In this document: positions 35,755 to 46,002 of the stretch, in pieces
Layout: each line of letters begins with the position of its first letter
Numbering within the stretch: the first letter of the stretch is position 1
Origin: Bacillus sp. P14.5
GTDB taxonomy: Bacteria; Bacillota; Bacilli; Bacillales; Bacillaceae_B
NCBI RefSeq assembly: GCF_003316765.1
Contig: NZ_NIJF01000052.1
Location: 1 to 61,547 of the forward strand
Reading direction: 5' to 3'
Length of the DNA: 61,547 nt
Position numbers and translations under genes: made by a program
Notes under the pieces: model-generated
The model's database searches: none
What the model was told of the DNA's origin: nothing
The model's input: only the letters and a program-made list of their open reading frames with translations

Positions 35755-36831
35755 ATGAAAACGAAAATCTGTTTACTATACGGCGGCAAATCAGCTGAGC
35801 ACCAGGTCTCATTGCAGACAGCAAAAGCTGTAATCGGCGCACTTGATAATGATAAATATGACATACACCCTATCTATATTTCTGAAGAGGGCCAGTGGGT
35901 AAAAGGGCCTCAGCTTCAAGGGCCTGTTGAAAATGCAAAGGAACTGGCATTCACCGAAGGAGAAGCGATTGCTCCCAATGCGTTGAGCACGACATTGAGC
36001 CCGGAAGAAAGTGAAGGCGGCACATTCGATGTCATCCTCCCGCTCCTTCATGGCCCGAATGGGGAAGACGGTACAGTACAGGGAATGCTGGAGCTTTTAA
36101 ATCTTCCTTACGTCGGAAACGGCGTCTTGGCATCAGCTGCGGGGATGGACAAAGTCATCATGAAGAACCTGTATGCACAGGCAGGAATTCCGCAAGTGAA
36201 CTATGTATGGTACTTAAAGAAAACATGGGAAAGCGACCCTGAAGCCGCTTATCTCGATGTAGAAAAAGAACTGGGCTACCCTTGCTTCGTAAAGCCGGCA
36301 AACCTTGGATCTTCTGTCGGCATCAGCAAGGCTTCTTCCCGGGAAGAGCTGATTCTTGCATTTAAAGAAGCCTTCCAATTCGATCGCAAAATTATCATCG
36401 AGCAGGGTGTTAAAGCCAGGGAAATAGAGCTGGGTGTCCTCGGGAATGATGAACCGGAATGTTCTGTTCCTGGTGAAATCCTTCCAAAAAAGGACTTTTA
36501 TGATTACAAAGCAAAATATGAAGATGGTGACACGGCTCTTATCATTCCGGCCGAAATCCCGGAGCATATATACGAGGATATGAAGCGGATTGCGGTTGAT
36601 TCTTTTAAAGCATTGGATTGTTCCGGTTTGGTGCGCGCGGACTTCTTTTTAACTGAAGACGGCGGGATTTATATGAACGAAGTCAATACCATGCCTGGGT
36701 TTACTCCATTCAGCATGTTCCCGCTTCTTTGGAAGCACAGCGGAGTCGAGTACCCTGAATTGATCGAGCGCCTTGTCCAGCTTGCTAAAGAACGTCACGC
36801 TGAGAAGCAGAACATTAAACATACGATGTAA
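35755..36831 (+). CDS. ddl: D-alanine--D-alanine ligase
   Basis: A 358-aa ATP-grasp ligase that makes D-Ala-D-Ala for the murein pentapeptide. Signatures: N-terminal [42 protein letters not shown]-site [12 protein letters not shown] (residues ~180-191) and the metal site [13 protein letters not shown] (308-320). It heads a ddl, murF order also found in B. subtilis; the product is the direct substrate of MurF. RBS TTGGAGG. A terminator separates it from murF. Confidence 0.96.
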   Translation: MKTKICLLYGGKSAEHQVSLQTAKAVIGALDNDKYDIHPIYISEEGQWVKGPQLQGPVENAKELAFTEGEAIAPNALSTTLSPEESEGGTFDVILPLLHGPNGEDGTVQGMLELLNLPYVGNGVLASAAGMDKVIMKNLYAQAGIPQVNYVWYLKKTWESDPEAAYLDVEKELGYPCFVKPANLGSSVGISKASSREELILAFKEAFQFDRKIIIEQGVKAREIELGVLGNDEPECSVPGEILPKKDFYDYKAKYEDGDTALIIPAEIPEHIYEDMKRIAVDSFKALDCSGLVRADFFLTEDGGIYMNEVNTMPGFTPFSMFPLLWKHSGVEYPELIERLVQLAKERHAEKQNIKHTM

Positions 36832-36836
36832 GACAA

Positions 36837-36875
36837 GAAGGGCTGACGAACGACTGGTCAGCTCTCTTCTTTTAT
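36837..36875 (+). terminator. Terminator between ddl and murF
   Basis: AGAAGGGCTGAC/GTCAGCTCTCTTCT stem with one bulge, T-rich tail. Confidence 0.8.
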
Positions 36876-36952
36876 ACATACTGAAGAGTAACAAAGTTTA
36901 AAAATGAGCCTATAATAAAGGAAAATGGGCGAATAAAAGGGAGCTGTCGGAA

Positions 36953-38332
36953 ATGATAAAGAAATCATTGGGCGATTTAGCCAAGATGATCAAAGTGGAA
37001 AATGATGTATCGGTATTCGCTGATGTAACCATCCGAGGGGTATCGATTGATTCCAGGAAGATAGAAGAAGGTCAATTATTCATTCCTTTCAAAGGGGAAA
37101 ATGTGGACGGACATAAGTTTGTTGAAGGAGCAATCGAGAGGGGGGCAAGTGCGTCACTTTGGGAAAAGGATGTCCCGAATCCTCCAGATGGTCTGCCGGT
37201 CATTATAGTGGAGGACAGCCTTGAGGCATTGCAAAAACTTTCCACGGCTTACCGCAATGAGCTGGGCATCAAGGTCGTCGGTATTACAGGAAGCAATGGA
37301 AAAACGACTACAAAAGATATGGTGGCGAACCTCCTCAGCCTGAAATATAAAGTTCAAAAGACACAAGGAAACTACAACAGCCATATCGGCCTTCCGTTGA
37401 CCATCCTTGATCTCGAAAAAGGCACTGAGGTCGCCGTGCTGGAAATGGGCATGAGCGGATTTGGCGAGATAGAAAAGTTATCGGATATTGCGCGTCCGGA
37501 TGCAGCCATCATCACCAATATCGGTGAATCACATCTGCAGGACCTCGGATCAAGGGAAGGTATCGCCCAAGCCAAGCTGGAAATCATCAGCGGATTAAAG
37601 GAAGACGGCTTGTTTGTGTATTACGGAGAAGAGCCCTTGTTAAAAGAAAGAATCAACGAAGATTGGCCCTTTAAAGTTGAGACCTTTGGAGGGGGCAAGG
37701 AAAATACCCTGTATCCGCTTGAAGTGAAAACCATCGAATCCGGAAGTGTGTTCAAAGTGAATGCCGACCCCCATACAGAAATTGTTCTCCCGGTTTTAGG
37801 CGGACATAACGTTATGAACGCGCTGGCTTCCATGCTTATTGCCAAAGAAATGGGTATAGAGTATAAAGAAATGCCGCAAGCCTTTCAGCAGTTAAAATTG
37901 ACGCAAATGAGAATGGAAATGATGGAAGGAAAGCGCGGGGAGAAAATCCTTAACGATGCTTACAACGCCAGTCCGACTTCCATGAGAGCGGCCATTCATC
38001 TTCTGTCAGAGCTCGACGGCTACAGCAGAAAAATCCTTGTTGCCGGTGACATGCTCGAATTGGGGCCGAAGGAAGAGGCTTACCATTATGAAGTCGGCCA
38101 GGAAGTCCAAAAAGGAAAAATCGATCTGGTATTCACTTTTGGAAACCTTGCGAAGCAGACGGCAAAAGGTGCTGCCGAAAAAATCGGCGAAGAGAATGTC
38201 ATCCATTTTGATGACAAACAAGAACTGAGCAATAAGCTCAAAAGCATTCTTCATGGAGATGAAATTCTCCTTTTCAAGGCTTCAAGAGGAATGAAACTGG
38301 AAGAGGTCATCGAGCAGCTGCAGCAATCTTAA
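36953..38332 (+). CDS. murF: UDP-MurNAc-tripeptide--D-Ala-D-Ala ligase
   Basis: A 459-aa Mur ligase that adds D-Ala-D-Ala to UDP-MurNAc-tripeptide, the last cytoplasmic step of murein precursor synthesis. ATP loop GITGSNGKTTTKD (residues ~108-120), NYNSHIGLPLTIL, NIGESHLQDLGS and the C-terminal NDAYNASPTSMRAAI are typical. RBS GGGAGCTG. Follows ddl by 120 bp. Confidence 0.96.
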   Translation: MIKKSLGDLAKMIKVENDVSVFADVTIRGVSIDSRKIEEGQLFIPFKGENVDGHKFVEGAIERGASASLWEKDVPNPPDGLPVIIVEDSLEALQKLSTAYRNELGIKVVGITGSNGKTTTKDMVANLLSLKYKVQKTQGNYNSHIGLPLTILDLEKGTEVAVLEMGMSGFGEIEKLSDIARPDAAIITNIGESHLQDLGSREGIAQAKLEIISGLKEDGLFVYYGEEPLLKERINEDWPFKVETFGGGKENTLYPLEVKTIESGSVFKVNADPHTEIVLPVLGGHNVMNALASMLIAKEMGIEYKEMPQAFQQLKLTQMRMEMMEGKRGEKILNDAYNASPTSMRAAIHLLSELDGYSRKILVAGDMLELGPKEEAYHYEVGQEVQKGKIDLVFTFGNLAKQTAKGAAEKIGEENVIHFDDKQELSNKLKSILHGDEILLFKASRGMKLEEVIEQLQQS

Positions 38333-38337
38333 ATGTT

Positions 38338-38437
38338 GGCCAGTTCCACCGGGTGCTTTGTGCCAGGTACAGGTTGAGTTGTTGCAAATCGAGGTTGGGT
38401 GCCAGGTGCAAAATCAGCAATATGTACCTGGCGCCAA
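38338..38437. repeat. Degenerate GTGCCAGGTAC-type repeats after murF
   Basis: Three motifs, GTGCCAGGTAC (~38361), GTGCCAGGTGC (~38400) and GTACCTGGCGCC (~38425, inverted), resemble the GGTGCC-TGGCACC short palindromes common in Bacillus spacers. It may double as a weak terminator region between convergent genes. Confidence 0.5.
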
Positions 38438-39093
38438 TTATTCAGCTAAGTACTCTCGCAGTCCAGCCAAAGAGGCAATTCTTGTATTGGCGGTGGAATC
38501 CTCCTTCAGGGAGCCGACCTCTGACAGCCACGCTGCTTTCATGCCTGCTTGCCGGGCTGCAGCTACATCATTTTCATAGTGGTCACCAACATAGAGACAT
38601 TCTTCCGGCAAAACGCAGAGCGCTTCAGCAGCCATTTCGAAAATCCGGATATCTGGTTTTTTACCCCGGCTTCTTCAGAAATGATAATACAATCGAAATA
38701 ATCACGCAGCCCAAGGACATCGATGGTTTTGTTCTGTACATCTGTCTGGCCGTTCGTGATCATACCGAGCTTATATCCTGATGATTTAAGTACACCCAGT
38801 ATATCGGAAGCACCCTCCATCTCCAGACAGTGCTGGTGAAAACCGGTCCTGTAGTCATGAAGCAGTTCTTCAGGAGACAGCGGAAGATTGAATTCCTTTG
38901 TTAAAGCGGCATACACTTTATCTTTCCAAACATACCCTTTGCATTCGAGCTCAATGAACCGGTCAATAAAAGATGGGGGAATTGGTAAAGTGTCCATACT
39001 GTTCAAGTTCTGATGCTGAGCCTTCAAGAATGCGAGAACCGATGAATCCCTATCATGCAATGTCCGGTCAAGATCGAATAAGATGGCTTTCAT
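38438..39093 (-). pseudogene. HAD-family hydrolase, frameshifted
   Basis: Minus strand. The first 145 codons hold HAD motif I (FDLDRTLHD; Asp7, Asp9), the helical cap and motif II (GMITNG), reaching IIISEEAGVK. There the frame breaks at an A6 run (T run 38657-38662 on the plus strand). The rest, in the other frame, gives KPDIRIFEMAAEAL and motif IV GDHYENDVAAARQAGMKAAW, ending at 38438. One extra A yields an intact ~218-aa YjjG/YfnB-like phosphatase. No other damage is visible. Confidence 0.8.
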
Positions 39094-39174
39094 AAAACCC
39101 CTCCTTGAGGAAATAATTCAATAATCATTAAAAAAGGGTGTAACCATAAATATAATACCTCGAAAACGGTGATA

Positions 39175-39863
39175 ATGATGAATGGATGTTTAATTATACA
39201 TGGTTTTACAGGCGGACCTTACGAAGTAGACCCTATTGCGAAATATCTTGAACATCATACAGATTGGAAAATCGCCGTCCCGACACTGCCGGGCCATGGT
39301 GAGTCCCTTGATTTGAGAGGCAAGAAGGCGGACGAGTGGATTGAACATGCCGAGAAAGAGTTGCATATCCTGTTAAATGAATGTGATGAAGTTTATGTAA
39401 TTGGTTTCTCGATGGGCGGGTTGATTGCAAGTTATCTCACTGTCAAATATCCCGTGAGTAAGCTGGTCCTGCTGAGTGCGGCTGCCTACTATGTCAACCC
39501 GAAGCAGCTCCTCAGTGACATCAAGGATATGATCCAGGATGTTCTCCGGGGGGAATTGACCAATAATGAGCTGTATGTAAGGTATAAGAAAAAATTAAAG
39601 ATACACCTTTATCGGCAACCTACCAATTCAGGAAAGTAGTTCTCATGGCGAAGCCGCTGCTGAAAGAAATTGAAGTTCCGGTGTTCATTGCACAAGGGAA
39701 AAAAGACGGCATCGTCCCTCCGAAAAGTGCGGATTTCTTGTATGAAGAAATTACATATAAAGAAAAGGAAAGATATTTTTCGGATGAAGCGAAGCACCTC
39801 ATCTGCCACAGTGACGACAGTGAAGAGCTGTTCGAGAAGGTGAAAATATTCCTTGACAAGTAA
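39175..39863 (+). pseudogene. Alpha/beta hydrolase (carboxylesterase), frameshifted
   Basis: The first part encodes IIHGFTGGPYEV (oxyanion loop), PTLPGHGES, and the nucleophile elbow GFSMGGLIAS (Ser ~82), as in EstB/YvaK-type esterases. After VRYKKK an A6 run at 39589-39594 breaks the frame (stop at 39639). The other frame continues IKDTPLSATYQFRKVVLMAK, then the acid loop AQGKKDGIVP and the catalytic His in AKHLICHSDD. One extra A rejoins them into ~230 aa. Start at ATG 39175 or 39178; weak RBS. Confidence 0.78.
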
Positions 39864-39952
39864 AGTGAATAGCAAGACAATTTTACTTTGATTGAAATTC
39901 TTTTCTATTAGTGGTAACATATCCATAACATTGTTCACATTTTTTTGTGCAA

Positions 39953-39982
39953 ACTCTTCTTTAAGAAGAGTAATTTTTTTTG
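39953..39982 (+). terminator. Terminator after the esterase
   Basis: ACTCTTCTT/AAGAAGAGT stem followed by eight T interrupted by AA. Confidence 0.75.
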
Positions 39983-40147
39983 TAGGGTACTAATTCCCAA
40001 ATACTTTGCCGATAAGGAAAACACGGCTTTCACATTAAATATATTCTCGGTAAGATCCATGTCCCTGATTGTAAGGGAGCTTAGACTATAGCCGGGTTCT
40101 CTTTAGGAAAATGTAGACCATGTCATATAATATATACATCAATAACC

Positions 40148-40302
40148 AAGGCTTTTTTCGTGAGCTTTGTTGCTATTAGAGTGGAAATATTTCTTTGTAT
40201 CATTCGCTCTCCCTTCAGGATCTTTAGGGAATAGAGCAGATGTCTGCAGGAATTCGGATGATTCCGGATTCGAAATGCAACAAATAATGCGAAAACTGTC
40301 CT
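40148..40302. repeat. MITE-like element, copy 3, in the cshA leader
   Basis: Left end AAGGCTTTTTTCGTGAGCTT then TGTTGCTATT; right end ATGCAACAAATAATGCGAAA then ACTGTCCT. Both match the inverted ends of the other copies. It ends only ~8 bp before the cshA Shine-Dalgarno, so it forms most of the cshA 5' leader. Confidence 0.65.
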
Positions 40303-40323
40303 AAACAAAAGGAGAATGAGAAA

Positions 40324-41790
40324 TTGACAAAGTTTTCAGAGTTAAACTTAAGTTCTAGTACATTAAAGGCCGTCAACCGCATGGGCTTTGAAGAAGCTAC
40401 ACCAATCCAATCAGGTGCGATTCCGTTGGCGCTTGAAGGCAAGGATGTTATCGGCCAGGCTCAGACAGGTACTGGTAAAACAACTGCTTTCGGTATTCCG
40501 ATGGTAGAAAAGATCGATGTAAAAAATCCGAACGTCCAAGGACTTATCATTGCCCCTACACGTGAATTGGCTATCCAGGTTTCCGAAGAGCTTTACAAAA
40601 TCGGCCAGGATAAAAGAATCAACGTATTAGCGGTATACGGCGGGCAGGATATCCAGCGCCAGATCCGCGCGATGAAGAAGAACCCTCATATCATCGTGGG
40701 TACACCAGGACGTATGCTTGACCATATCAACCGCAGAACATTGAAGCTTGGAAACGTAAGCACGCTTGTTCTGGATGAAGCGGATGAAATGCTTAACATG
40801 GGATTCATCGAAGATATCGAATCAATCTTGAAAAATGTACCGGATGAGCGCCAGACGCTATTGTTCTCAGCAACAATGCCGGGACCGATCCGCAAGATTG
40901 CGAATAACTTCATGACAGACCCTGAAACAGTTAGTGTGAAATCAAAAGAGATGACTGTACCGCACATCGAGCAGTACTATGTAAAAGCTCATGAAAAAGA
41001 AAAATTTGACGTGCTTTCCCGTTTACTTGATGTTCAATCACCTGAACTTGCGATCATTTTCGGCCGCACAAAGCGCCGTGTTGATGAACTGGCTCGTGCA
41101 TTGACACTAAGAGGCTACTCTGCAGAGGGTATCCATGGTGACTTAAGCCAGGCGAAACGTATGACGGTTCTTCGCCAGTTCAAAGAAGGCCGCATCGATG
41201 TTCTTGTCGCTACAGATGTTGCAGCCCGTGGATTGGATATCTCAGGCGTAACCCACGTGTACAACTTCGATATCCCTCAAGACCCTGAAAGCTACGTTCA
41301 CCGTATTGGACGTACAGGACGTGCAGGTAAAGAAGGTATGGCACTTACGTTTGTTACACCAAGAGAAATGGGTTACCTTCGTATCGTTGAGAAAACAACG
41401 AAGAAGAGCATGACGCAAATGAAGCCGCCTAGCTCCAACGAAGCATTGGAAGGGCAGCAGCGCCTTGCAATGGAAAAGCTGGTTGAAACAGTGAAATCCA
41501 ACGAATTGCAAAACTACCGCGGTATGGCGAAAGAACTTCTTGAAGACCATGACAGCGTAGAAATCGTAGCTGCAGCTCTTCGTCTTATGACGAAAGAGCC
41601 GGATGATACTCCAGTCCAAATCTCGGAAGAAAGACCTCTTCCGAACAAAGGCGGACGCGGCGGTGGAAATCGCGACTACAAAAAAGGATCTTCTTCACGC
41701 GGAGGCAAAGGCGGAGGAAGACAAGGTTACTCTTCTTCCAGAGGCCGTTCTAAGAACCCTCCTCGCCGTAAGCAGCAAAGAGAATCTTAA
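40324..41790 (+). CDS. cshA: DEAD-box RNA helicase CshA
   Basis: A 488-aa ATP-dependent RNA helicase: Q motif ([14 protein letters not shown]), Walker A AQTGTGKT (~46-53), DEAD (~150-153), SAT, and [10 protein letters not shown] (~326-335), then a Gly/Arg/Ser-rich basic tail (from ~440) that binds RNA. CshA works with the RNA degradosome and in cold adaptation and ribosome assembly. TTG start with AAAGGAGAATGAGAAA upstream. Leading gene of the block shared with B. subtilis (cshA, ydbS, ydbT). Confidence 0.96.
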   Translation: MTKFSELNLSSSTLKAVNRMGFEEATPIQSGAIPLALEGKDVIGQAQTGTGKTTAFGIPMVEKIDVKNPNVQGLIIAPTRELAIQVSEELYKIGQDKRINVLAVYGGQDIQRQIRAMKKNPHIIVGTPGRMLDHINRRTLKLGNVSTLVLDEADEMLNMGFIEDIESILKNVPDERQTLLFSATMPGPIRKIANNFMTDPETVSVKSKEMTVPHIEQYYVKAHEKEKFDVLSRLLDVQSPELAIIFGRTKRRVDELARALTLRGYSAEGIHGDLSQAKRMTVLRQFKEGRIDVLVATDVAARGLDISGVTHVYNFDIPQDPESYVHRIGRTGRAGKEGMALTFVTPREMGYLRIVEKTTKKSMTQMKPPSSNEALEGQQRLAMEKLVETVKSNELQNYRGMAKELLEDHDSVEIVAAALRLMTKEPDDTPVQISEERPLPNKGGRGGGNRDYKKGSSSRGGKGGGRQGYSSSRGRSKNPPRRKQQRES

Positions 41791-41801
41791 TATCAATATT
41801 G

Positions 41802-41831
41802 AAACCATTTCCTTCGGGAGATGGTTTTTTT
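41802..41831 (+). terminator. Terminator of cshA
   Basis: AAACCAT-TCC/GGA-ATGGTTT stem and seven T. The rest of the spacer to 42103 shows no supported gene. Confidence 0.85.
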
Positions 41832-42103
41832 ATGGAATTTTTGAAAAAGTTCTCGAGTCCATAGAGGCCGCCTTCATACATATCAGTACGAAAATGCGCC
41901 CCTCGCAACTGAAGCAGCTCCACCTACCTACATATCTTATCGAAAATACATATCCAGGAAGGAGGAGGCATTTCCTGTTTTGCTGATAACCCCAGCCTAG
42001 CCGGCGGCCATTATTTATCCAGTCCTCCGCAAACTTAACAATCATTTCTTGATAGAAAGAGCCGTCTTGACAGATACTAACTCCAAAAAAGGCGGGTGCA
42101 GAA

Positions 42104-43069
42104 ATGACAATAGTTCGACTTGGGTATGTAGCGATGAGTGTGCACCTTGAGAATGCATCACCATCTCAGACGATGACGTTTAAGCAATTTTCACAACTTA
42201 AGGATCGGGAGGCCGGCCTGCGGAAGCTTGAACGGATAGCGGTCAGCAATCTGCAGAACTGTCTGAGGCTCCTTAAGCATAATCTGGCACACGACATTAG
42301 ATTCTTTCGGTTCAGTTCCAAACTAATTCCCCTTGCGAATCATCCGGAGCTAAGGGATTGGAAATTCATGAGAGCCTTGAAAGAGCCTCTCCGTGAGATT
42401 GGTGACTTTATTAGGAAACATCCTCAGCGGGTGGGTTTTCACCCTGATCACTTTGTTCTTCTCAACACAAGTAACAAGGATACTCTGAAGAATACAATGC
42501 AGACATTGAAGATCCACGAAGCGCTGCTGAGAGGCATGGATGTAGCTCCTAACCACCGCTGTGTCCTTCATGTCGGCGGAGCCTACGAAGATAAAGAAAA
42601 GGCTTTGGAACAGTTTATCCACAACTGGGGACTGACGCCGGTTCCGCTTCAGGAATTGGTCATCCTGGAGAATGATGATACCGTCTTTACGCTGCAGGAT
42701 ACTTTATATTTATGTGAAAAGCTCGGAATTCCAATGGTTTTCGATTATCACCATCATTTGGCTCATAATGAAAAAGGCTGGGAAGCGGATTGGGAAAGGG
42801 TAGCGGGTACCTGGGAGAACTCGTCTCTGCCGGTGAAAATGCATATTTCGAGTCCCCGTTCGGCAAGTGATTTCAAGGCACATGCCGAATACATAGATCC
42901 TGCCATGTTCATGGATTTTATAAATGGCATTAAAGGTACTGTCGATGAAATTGATTGTATGATTGAAGCTAAGAAGAAGGATGATGCCCTGTTCAGGCTG
43001 GTGGAAGATCTTAAGGATCATGGCGGTCTCCGATGGATTGATGGAGCCTCTTTTGAAATATTATCGTGA
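42104..43069 (+). CDS. uvsE: UV DNA damage endonuclease UvsE
   Basis: A 321-aa TIM-barrel endonuclease that nicks 5' of UV photoproducts, an alternative to UvrABC. Signatures include RLGYVAMS at the start, FFRFSSKLIPLANH, RVGFHPDHFVLLN, HVGGAYEDKEKA, LENDD and VFDYHHH (metal ligands), and HISSPR. RBS AAAGGCGGGTG. In B. subtilis the counterpart (ywjD) lies elsewhere, so its place between cshA and ydbS differs. Useful for spores exposed to UV. Confidence 0.92.
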   Translation: MTIVRLGYVAMSVHLENASPSQTMTFKQFSQLKDREAGLRKLERIAVSNLQNCLRLLKHNLAHDIRFFRFSSKLIPLANHPELRDWKFMRALKEPLREIGDFIRKHPQRVGFHPDHFVLLNTSNKDTLKNTMQTLKIHEALLRGMDVAPNHRCVLHVGGAYEDKEKALEQFIHNWGLTPVPLQELVILENDDTVFTLQDTLYLCEKLGIPMVFDYHHHLAHNEKGWEADWERVAGTWENSSLPVKMHISSPRSASDFKAHAEYIDPAMFMDFINGIKGTVDEIDCMIEAKKKDDALFRLVEDLKDHGGLRWIDGASFEILS

Positions 43070-43137
43070 ATTGAAACTTAAAAGCCCTTGCAATCGTATA
43101 CAATGGAGAAGGAAAGAAATCGATTGGAGGCAGAACG

Positions 43138-43617
43138 ATGGTTAGTGAACCGAACACAAGAATTTCAGAAAAGGCACTCCCGGTATGGAGGTGGTCTGGT
43201 CTTTTACATTCAGCGGCCGTCATCATCCTGGCGATCGCATCGGTTGTATTGGCTTTCATTTATGAATGGCAGTTTTGGATACCGGCAGCGGCCGTTGCGG
43301 TTGCTATTGTATATACATATTTCTTCGCTTTTCTGCTGCCGGTGATCCGTTGGAAAAGATGGCGTTATGAAGTAAGGGAGCAGGAGATTGAGCTTCAAAG
43401 AGGAGTCTTTTTTGTAAAGAGAACCCTGGTGCCGATGGTAAGGGTTCAGCATGTTGATACTGTTCAGGGTCCGCTGCTGAGGAAGTATGGCCTGGCGAGT
43501 ATAACTATCTCAACTGCCGCCACGACGCATGAAATACCAGCACTGGATATGTACGAGGCAGATGATCTTCGGAATTCCATTTCTTCACTGGCAAGGGTGG
43601 CTGAAGATGATGTCTGA
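43138..43617 (+). CDS. ydbS: PH-domain (DUF304) membrane protein YdbS
   Basis: A 159-aa protein with two N-terminal membrane helices (~22-44, 50-70) and one bacterial PH domain (YEVREQEIELQRGVFFVKRT..LVPMVRVQHVDTVQGPLLRKYGL). It works with YdbT; the B. subtilis pair affects resistance to an amylocyclicin-type bacteriocin. Overlaps ydbT by 11 bases, so the two are coupled. RBS TTGGAGG. Confidence 0.88.
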   Translation: MVSEPNTRISEKALPVWRWSGLLHSAAVIILAIASVVLAFIYEWQFWIPAAAVAVAIVYTYFFAFLLPVIRWKRWRYEVREQEIELQRGVFFVKRTLVPMVRVQHVDTVQGPLLRKYGLASITISTAATTHEIPALDMYEADDLRNSISSLARVAEDDV

Positions 43618-45073
43618 GAAAAAGAAGCTTCACCCGATTTCGGCGGTCGCAAACTTTCTTAAACAGCTTAAAGAACTCATTATACCGTTCGTGTTTCTTG
43701 TTTTTATCAACAGAGGAGAGAGTGCTGAGGGGATCTGGGGCTGGCTTCCGTTTATCATTGGAGCGGCGGTCCTGGTCGTTCTCCTCATCGTGGGAATTAT
43801 CAAATGGCTCCGCTTTTCCTACTGGCTTGAAGATGGGGAGCTAAGGATAGAATACGGATTGTTCGTCAAGAAAAAGAGGTACATCCCATTTGAAAGAATC
43901 CAAAGCCTGGACCTGACGGAAGGAATTCTGCAAAGGCCGTTCGGGCTTGTAAAGGTAAAGGTTGAAACAGCCGGATCTACCGATATGAAGCAGGCAGAAG
44001 CCGAGCTGACCGCAATTAGTAAGGCGGAAGCCGGAGAACTGCAGAGAATCATTAATGAAGCGAAAGCCTCGAAAAGAAACAAAGTAGCAGAAGAAGAAAA
44101 ACAGGTTGTCCAAGATTCTGGAGAAGTGGTTTTTAAGATGACCTTCAAGGATTTGCTTCTGATGGCGACTACTTCAGGAGGAGCCGGGGTTGTGATATCA
44201 GGGGTGCTGATCTTTCTATCGCAATTTGATGAACTCATTCCATATGAGCGGGTTTTTAATGAAGTGGAACAGTTTGTGCGCAGTGGTGTTCTGCTTGTGA
44301 CAATTGTCGTGACTGCTGGACTCCTTCTTGCCTGGATTATAGCAATCATTGGCACTCTGCTTGTTTATGCTGATTTCACCGTCAGAAAGCAGGGAGATGA
44401 CCTCATTATCACAAGGGGCTTATTGGAAAAGAAGCAGATGACTGTACCACTCAATAGAATCCAGGGTGTCAGAATGGAAGAGAATATTCTCAGACAGCCT
44501 CTGGGTTTTGCGGCAGTAAAAATAGAGAGTGCCGGCGGATCTATATTGGAAAAGGAAAGCAGCACTATTCAAATCCTGCCAATGGTAAAAAAGCGGAAGG
44601 TAGCGGAAATTTTGAAAAATGTTCTCCCTGAGTACGATTTTAACGTTGATTTGCACCCGGTGCCGAAAAGATCCTTAAAAAGATATTTGTTCAGGGAAAG
44701 TCTGCTTGTAACTGCAGCTGTCATAGGGCTGTCCATCGCCTTTTGGCCGCTTGGTCTTTGGTCCTTGCTGCTTTATCTGCCGTTTTGGCTGTTTGGGTAT
44801 GCTAAATACCGCAGTGCGGGCTGGAGTATCAACGACACTCAGCTCACTTTGAGACACCGTTTTATTGAGAAGAGTACACTATTCATGAAAAAGTATCGTA
44901 TTCAATCTTTAGAAACCACTCAAAATTTATTTCAGACAAAAAAAGAGCTGGCAAATGTTACGGCCACTGTGAAATCAGGCGAGGCCGGGGCAGCTGGCAA
45001 GGTTATTGACCTGGACGATGAAAGCGTGAGGAGCATCTATCACTGGTATTATCCAGAGAAGCAAAGTCTCTAA
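43607..45073 (+). CDS. ydbT: PH-domain (DUF304) membrane protein YdbT
   Basis: A 488-aa membrane protein carrying three PH/DUF304 repeats, each introduced by helices: EYGLFVKKKRYIPFERIQSL (~80), ITRGLLEKKQMTVPLNRIQG (~268) and LRHRFIEKSTLFMKKYRIQS (~420). Start at ATG 43607, 7 nt after AGGGTGG and inside the end of ydbS; the longer frame upstream only shadows ydbS. Size agrees with B. subtilis YdbT (493 aa). Partner of YdbS. Confidence 0.88.
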   Translation: MMSEKKKLHPISAVANFLKQLKELIIPFVFLVFINRGESAEGIWGWLPFIIGAAVLVVLLIVGIIKWLRFSYWLEDGELRIEYGLFVKKKRYIPFERIQSLDLTEGILQRPFGLVKVKVETAGSTDMKQAEAELTAISKAEAGELQRIINEAKASKRNKVAEEEKQVVQDSGEVVFKMTFKDLLLMATTSGGAGVVISGVLIFLSQFDELIPYERVFNEVEQFVRSGVLLVTIVVTAGLLLAWIIAIIGTLLVYADFTVRKQGDDLIITRGLLEKKQMTVPLNRIQGVRMEENILRQPLGFAAVKIESAGGSILEKESSTIQILPMVKKRKVAEILKNVLPEYDFNVDLHPVPKRSLKRYLFRESLLVTAAVIGLSIAFWPLGLWSLLLYLPFWLFGYAKYRSAGWSINDTQLTLRHRFIEKSTLFMKKYRIQSLETTQNLFQTKKELANVTATVKSGEAGAAGKVIDLDDESVRSIYHWYYPEKQSL

Positions 45074-45150
45074 GAAAGCTGGTGAGACTAGGGCCCAGAA
45101 CCGGTCAGCCATGCTATTGTGATTTGCCTTTTGGCTTAGCCTGGTAAATG

Positions 45151-45193
45151 AAAACGGCATCCACTTGAGGGAGATCCCAGTGGATGCCGTTTT
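45151..45193. terminator. Bidirectional terminator after ydbT
   Basis: AAAACGGCATCCACT/AGTGGATGCCGTTTT perfect 15-bp stem, usable from both sides. Confidence 0.9.
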
Positions 45194-45204
45194 CTATTTA
45201 ATGA

Positions 45205-45345
45205 TTCTATGCTGTAGAAACGTCCTTTTTACAGCATCAACATTCTTTTTGTGAGTTTTCGATGCTGTAAAACCACCCTGTTAACAGCATCAACTTTTTT
45301 ATAAGCCATGATGTTGCTAAAACCATCCTGTTAACAGCACCAATT
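45205..45345. repeat. Three-unit ~53-bp array with hairpin cores
   Basis: Units begin at 45209, 45262 and 45311 (ATGCTGT, ATGCTGT, ATGTTGCT); spacing 53 and 49 bp. Each folds as GATGCTGTAAAACC..GTTAACAGCATC. It lies between convergent ydbT and the rhomboid gene and follows a separate terminator. Confidence 0.85.
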
Positions 45346-45399
45346 TTCAAGCAAGCAGGCATCGATGGGCTCCTGCTGCCGGAATGGATTATTGGTATG

Positions 45400-46002
45400 T
45401 TAATACCGTTTTTTGACCATGAAAGGGATCAGCTGCCAGGAGATGATAACCCCTGCAAGCAAGCCGAAGAGATGGGCAGTGATATTGATGTTCGACTGAA
45501 AGAATGTCATGACCAGCCCGATGACAACAATCGGAATGATGACCTGCTTATTTTGCTGTGAAATAAGGTGTTTATGAAACAGGGTCATCCCGACGTAAAT
45601 GCCGAACAAACCGAATATCGCTCCCGAAGCGCCAACATGATTATAGGTGAGCGGCTTTAGAAAGTAGGTAGCGGCATTGGCGATGACGCCGCAGCTGAGA
45701 TAAACTAAGGTGAACCCTGCTTTTCCAAGCATTCTTTCCAGTGGAGGAGCGAAAAGAATAAGTGAAAAAGAGTTGAATAAAAGGTGAGCAAAACCTAAAT
45801 GAACGAAAATGGGAGTGATCAGTCTCCACCATTCTCCGTTGTATATTAATAGGTTGATTCCGGCAAGATGCTCATAAACCCATATCTCGGGAAGAAATGG
45901 AATCAGGGTCACACTGAATAACAGCAGATGAATGAGTATAATAAGAGAAACTATTGGATAAAGACGGATGAATTGAGAAAAACTTTCTGTCCGGATAAAC
46001 AT
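45400..46002 (-). CDS. ydcA: Rhomboid family intramembrane serine protease
   Basis: A 200-aa protein with six membrane helices. The Ser/His dyad is visible: GASGAIFG with Ser126, and TAHLFG with His177; the N-terminal half carries the WR motif (EWWRLITPIFVH) and HLLFNS. Cleaves membrane proteins within the bilayer; targets unknown. Size matches B. subtilis YdcA (199 aa) at the same locus. RBS AAAGGAGGC on the minus strand. Confidence 0.92.
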   Translation of the reverse strand: MFIRTESFSQFIRLYPIVSLIILIHLLLFSVTLIPFLPEIWVYEHLAGINLLIYNGEWWRLITPIFVHLGFAHLLFNSFSLILFAPPLERMLGKAGFTLVYLSCGVIANAATYFLKPLTYNHVGASGAIFGLFGIYVGMTLFHKHLISQQNKQVIIPIVVIGLVMTFFQSNINITAHLFGLLAGVIISWQLIPFMVKKRY

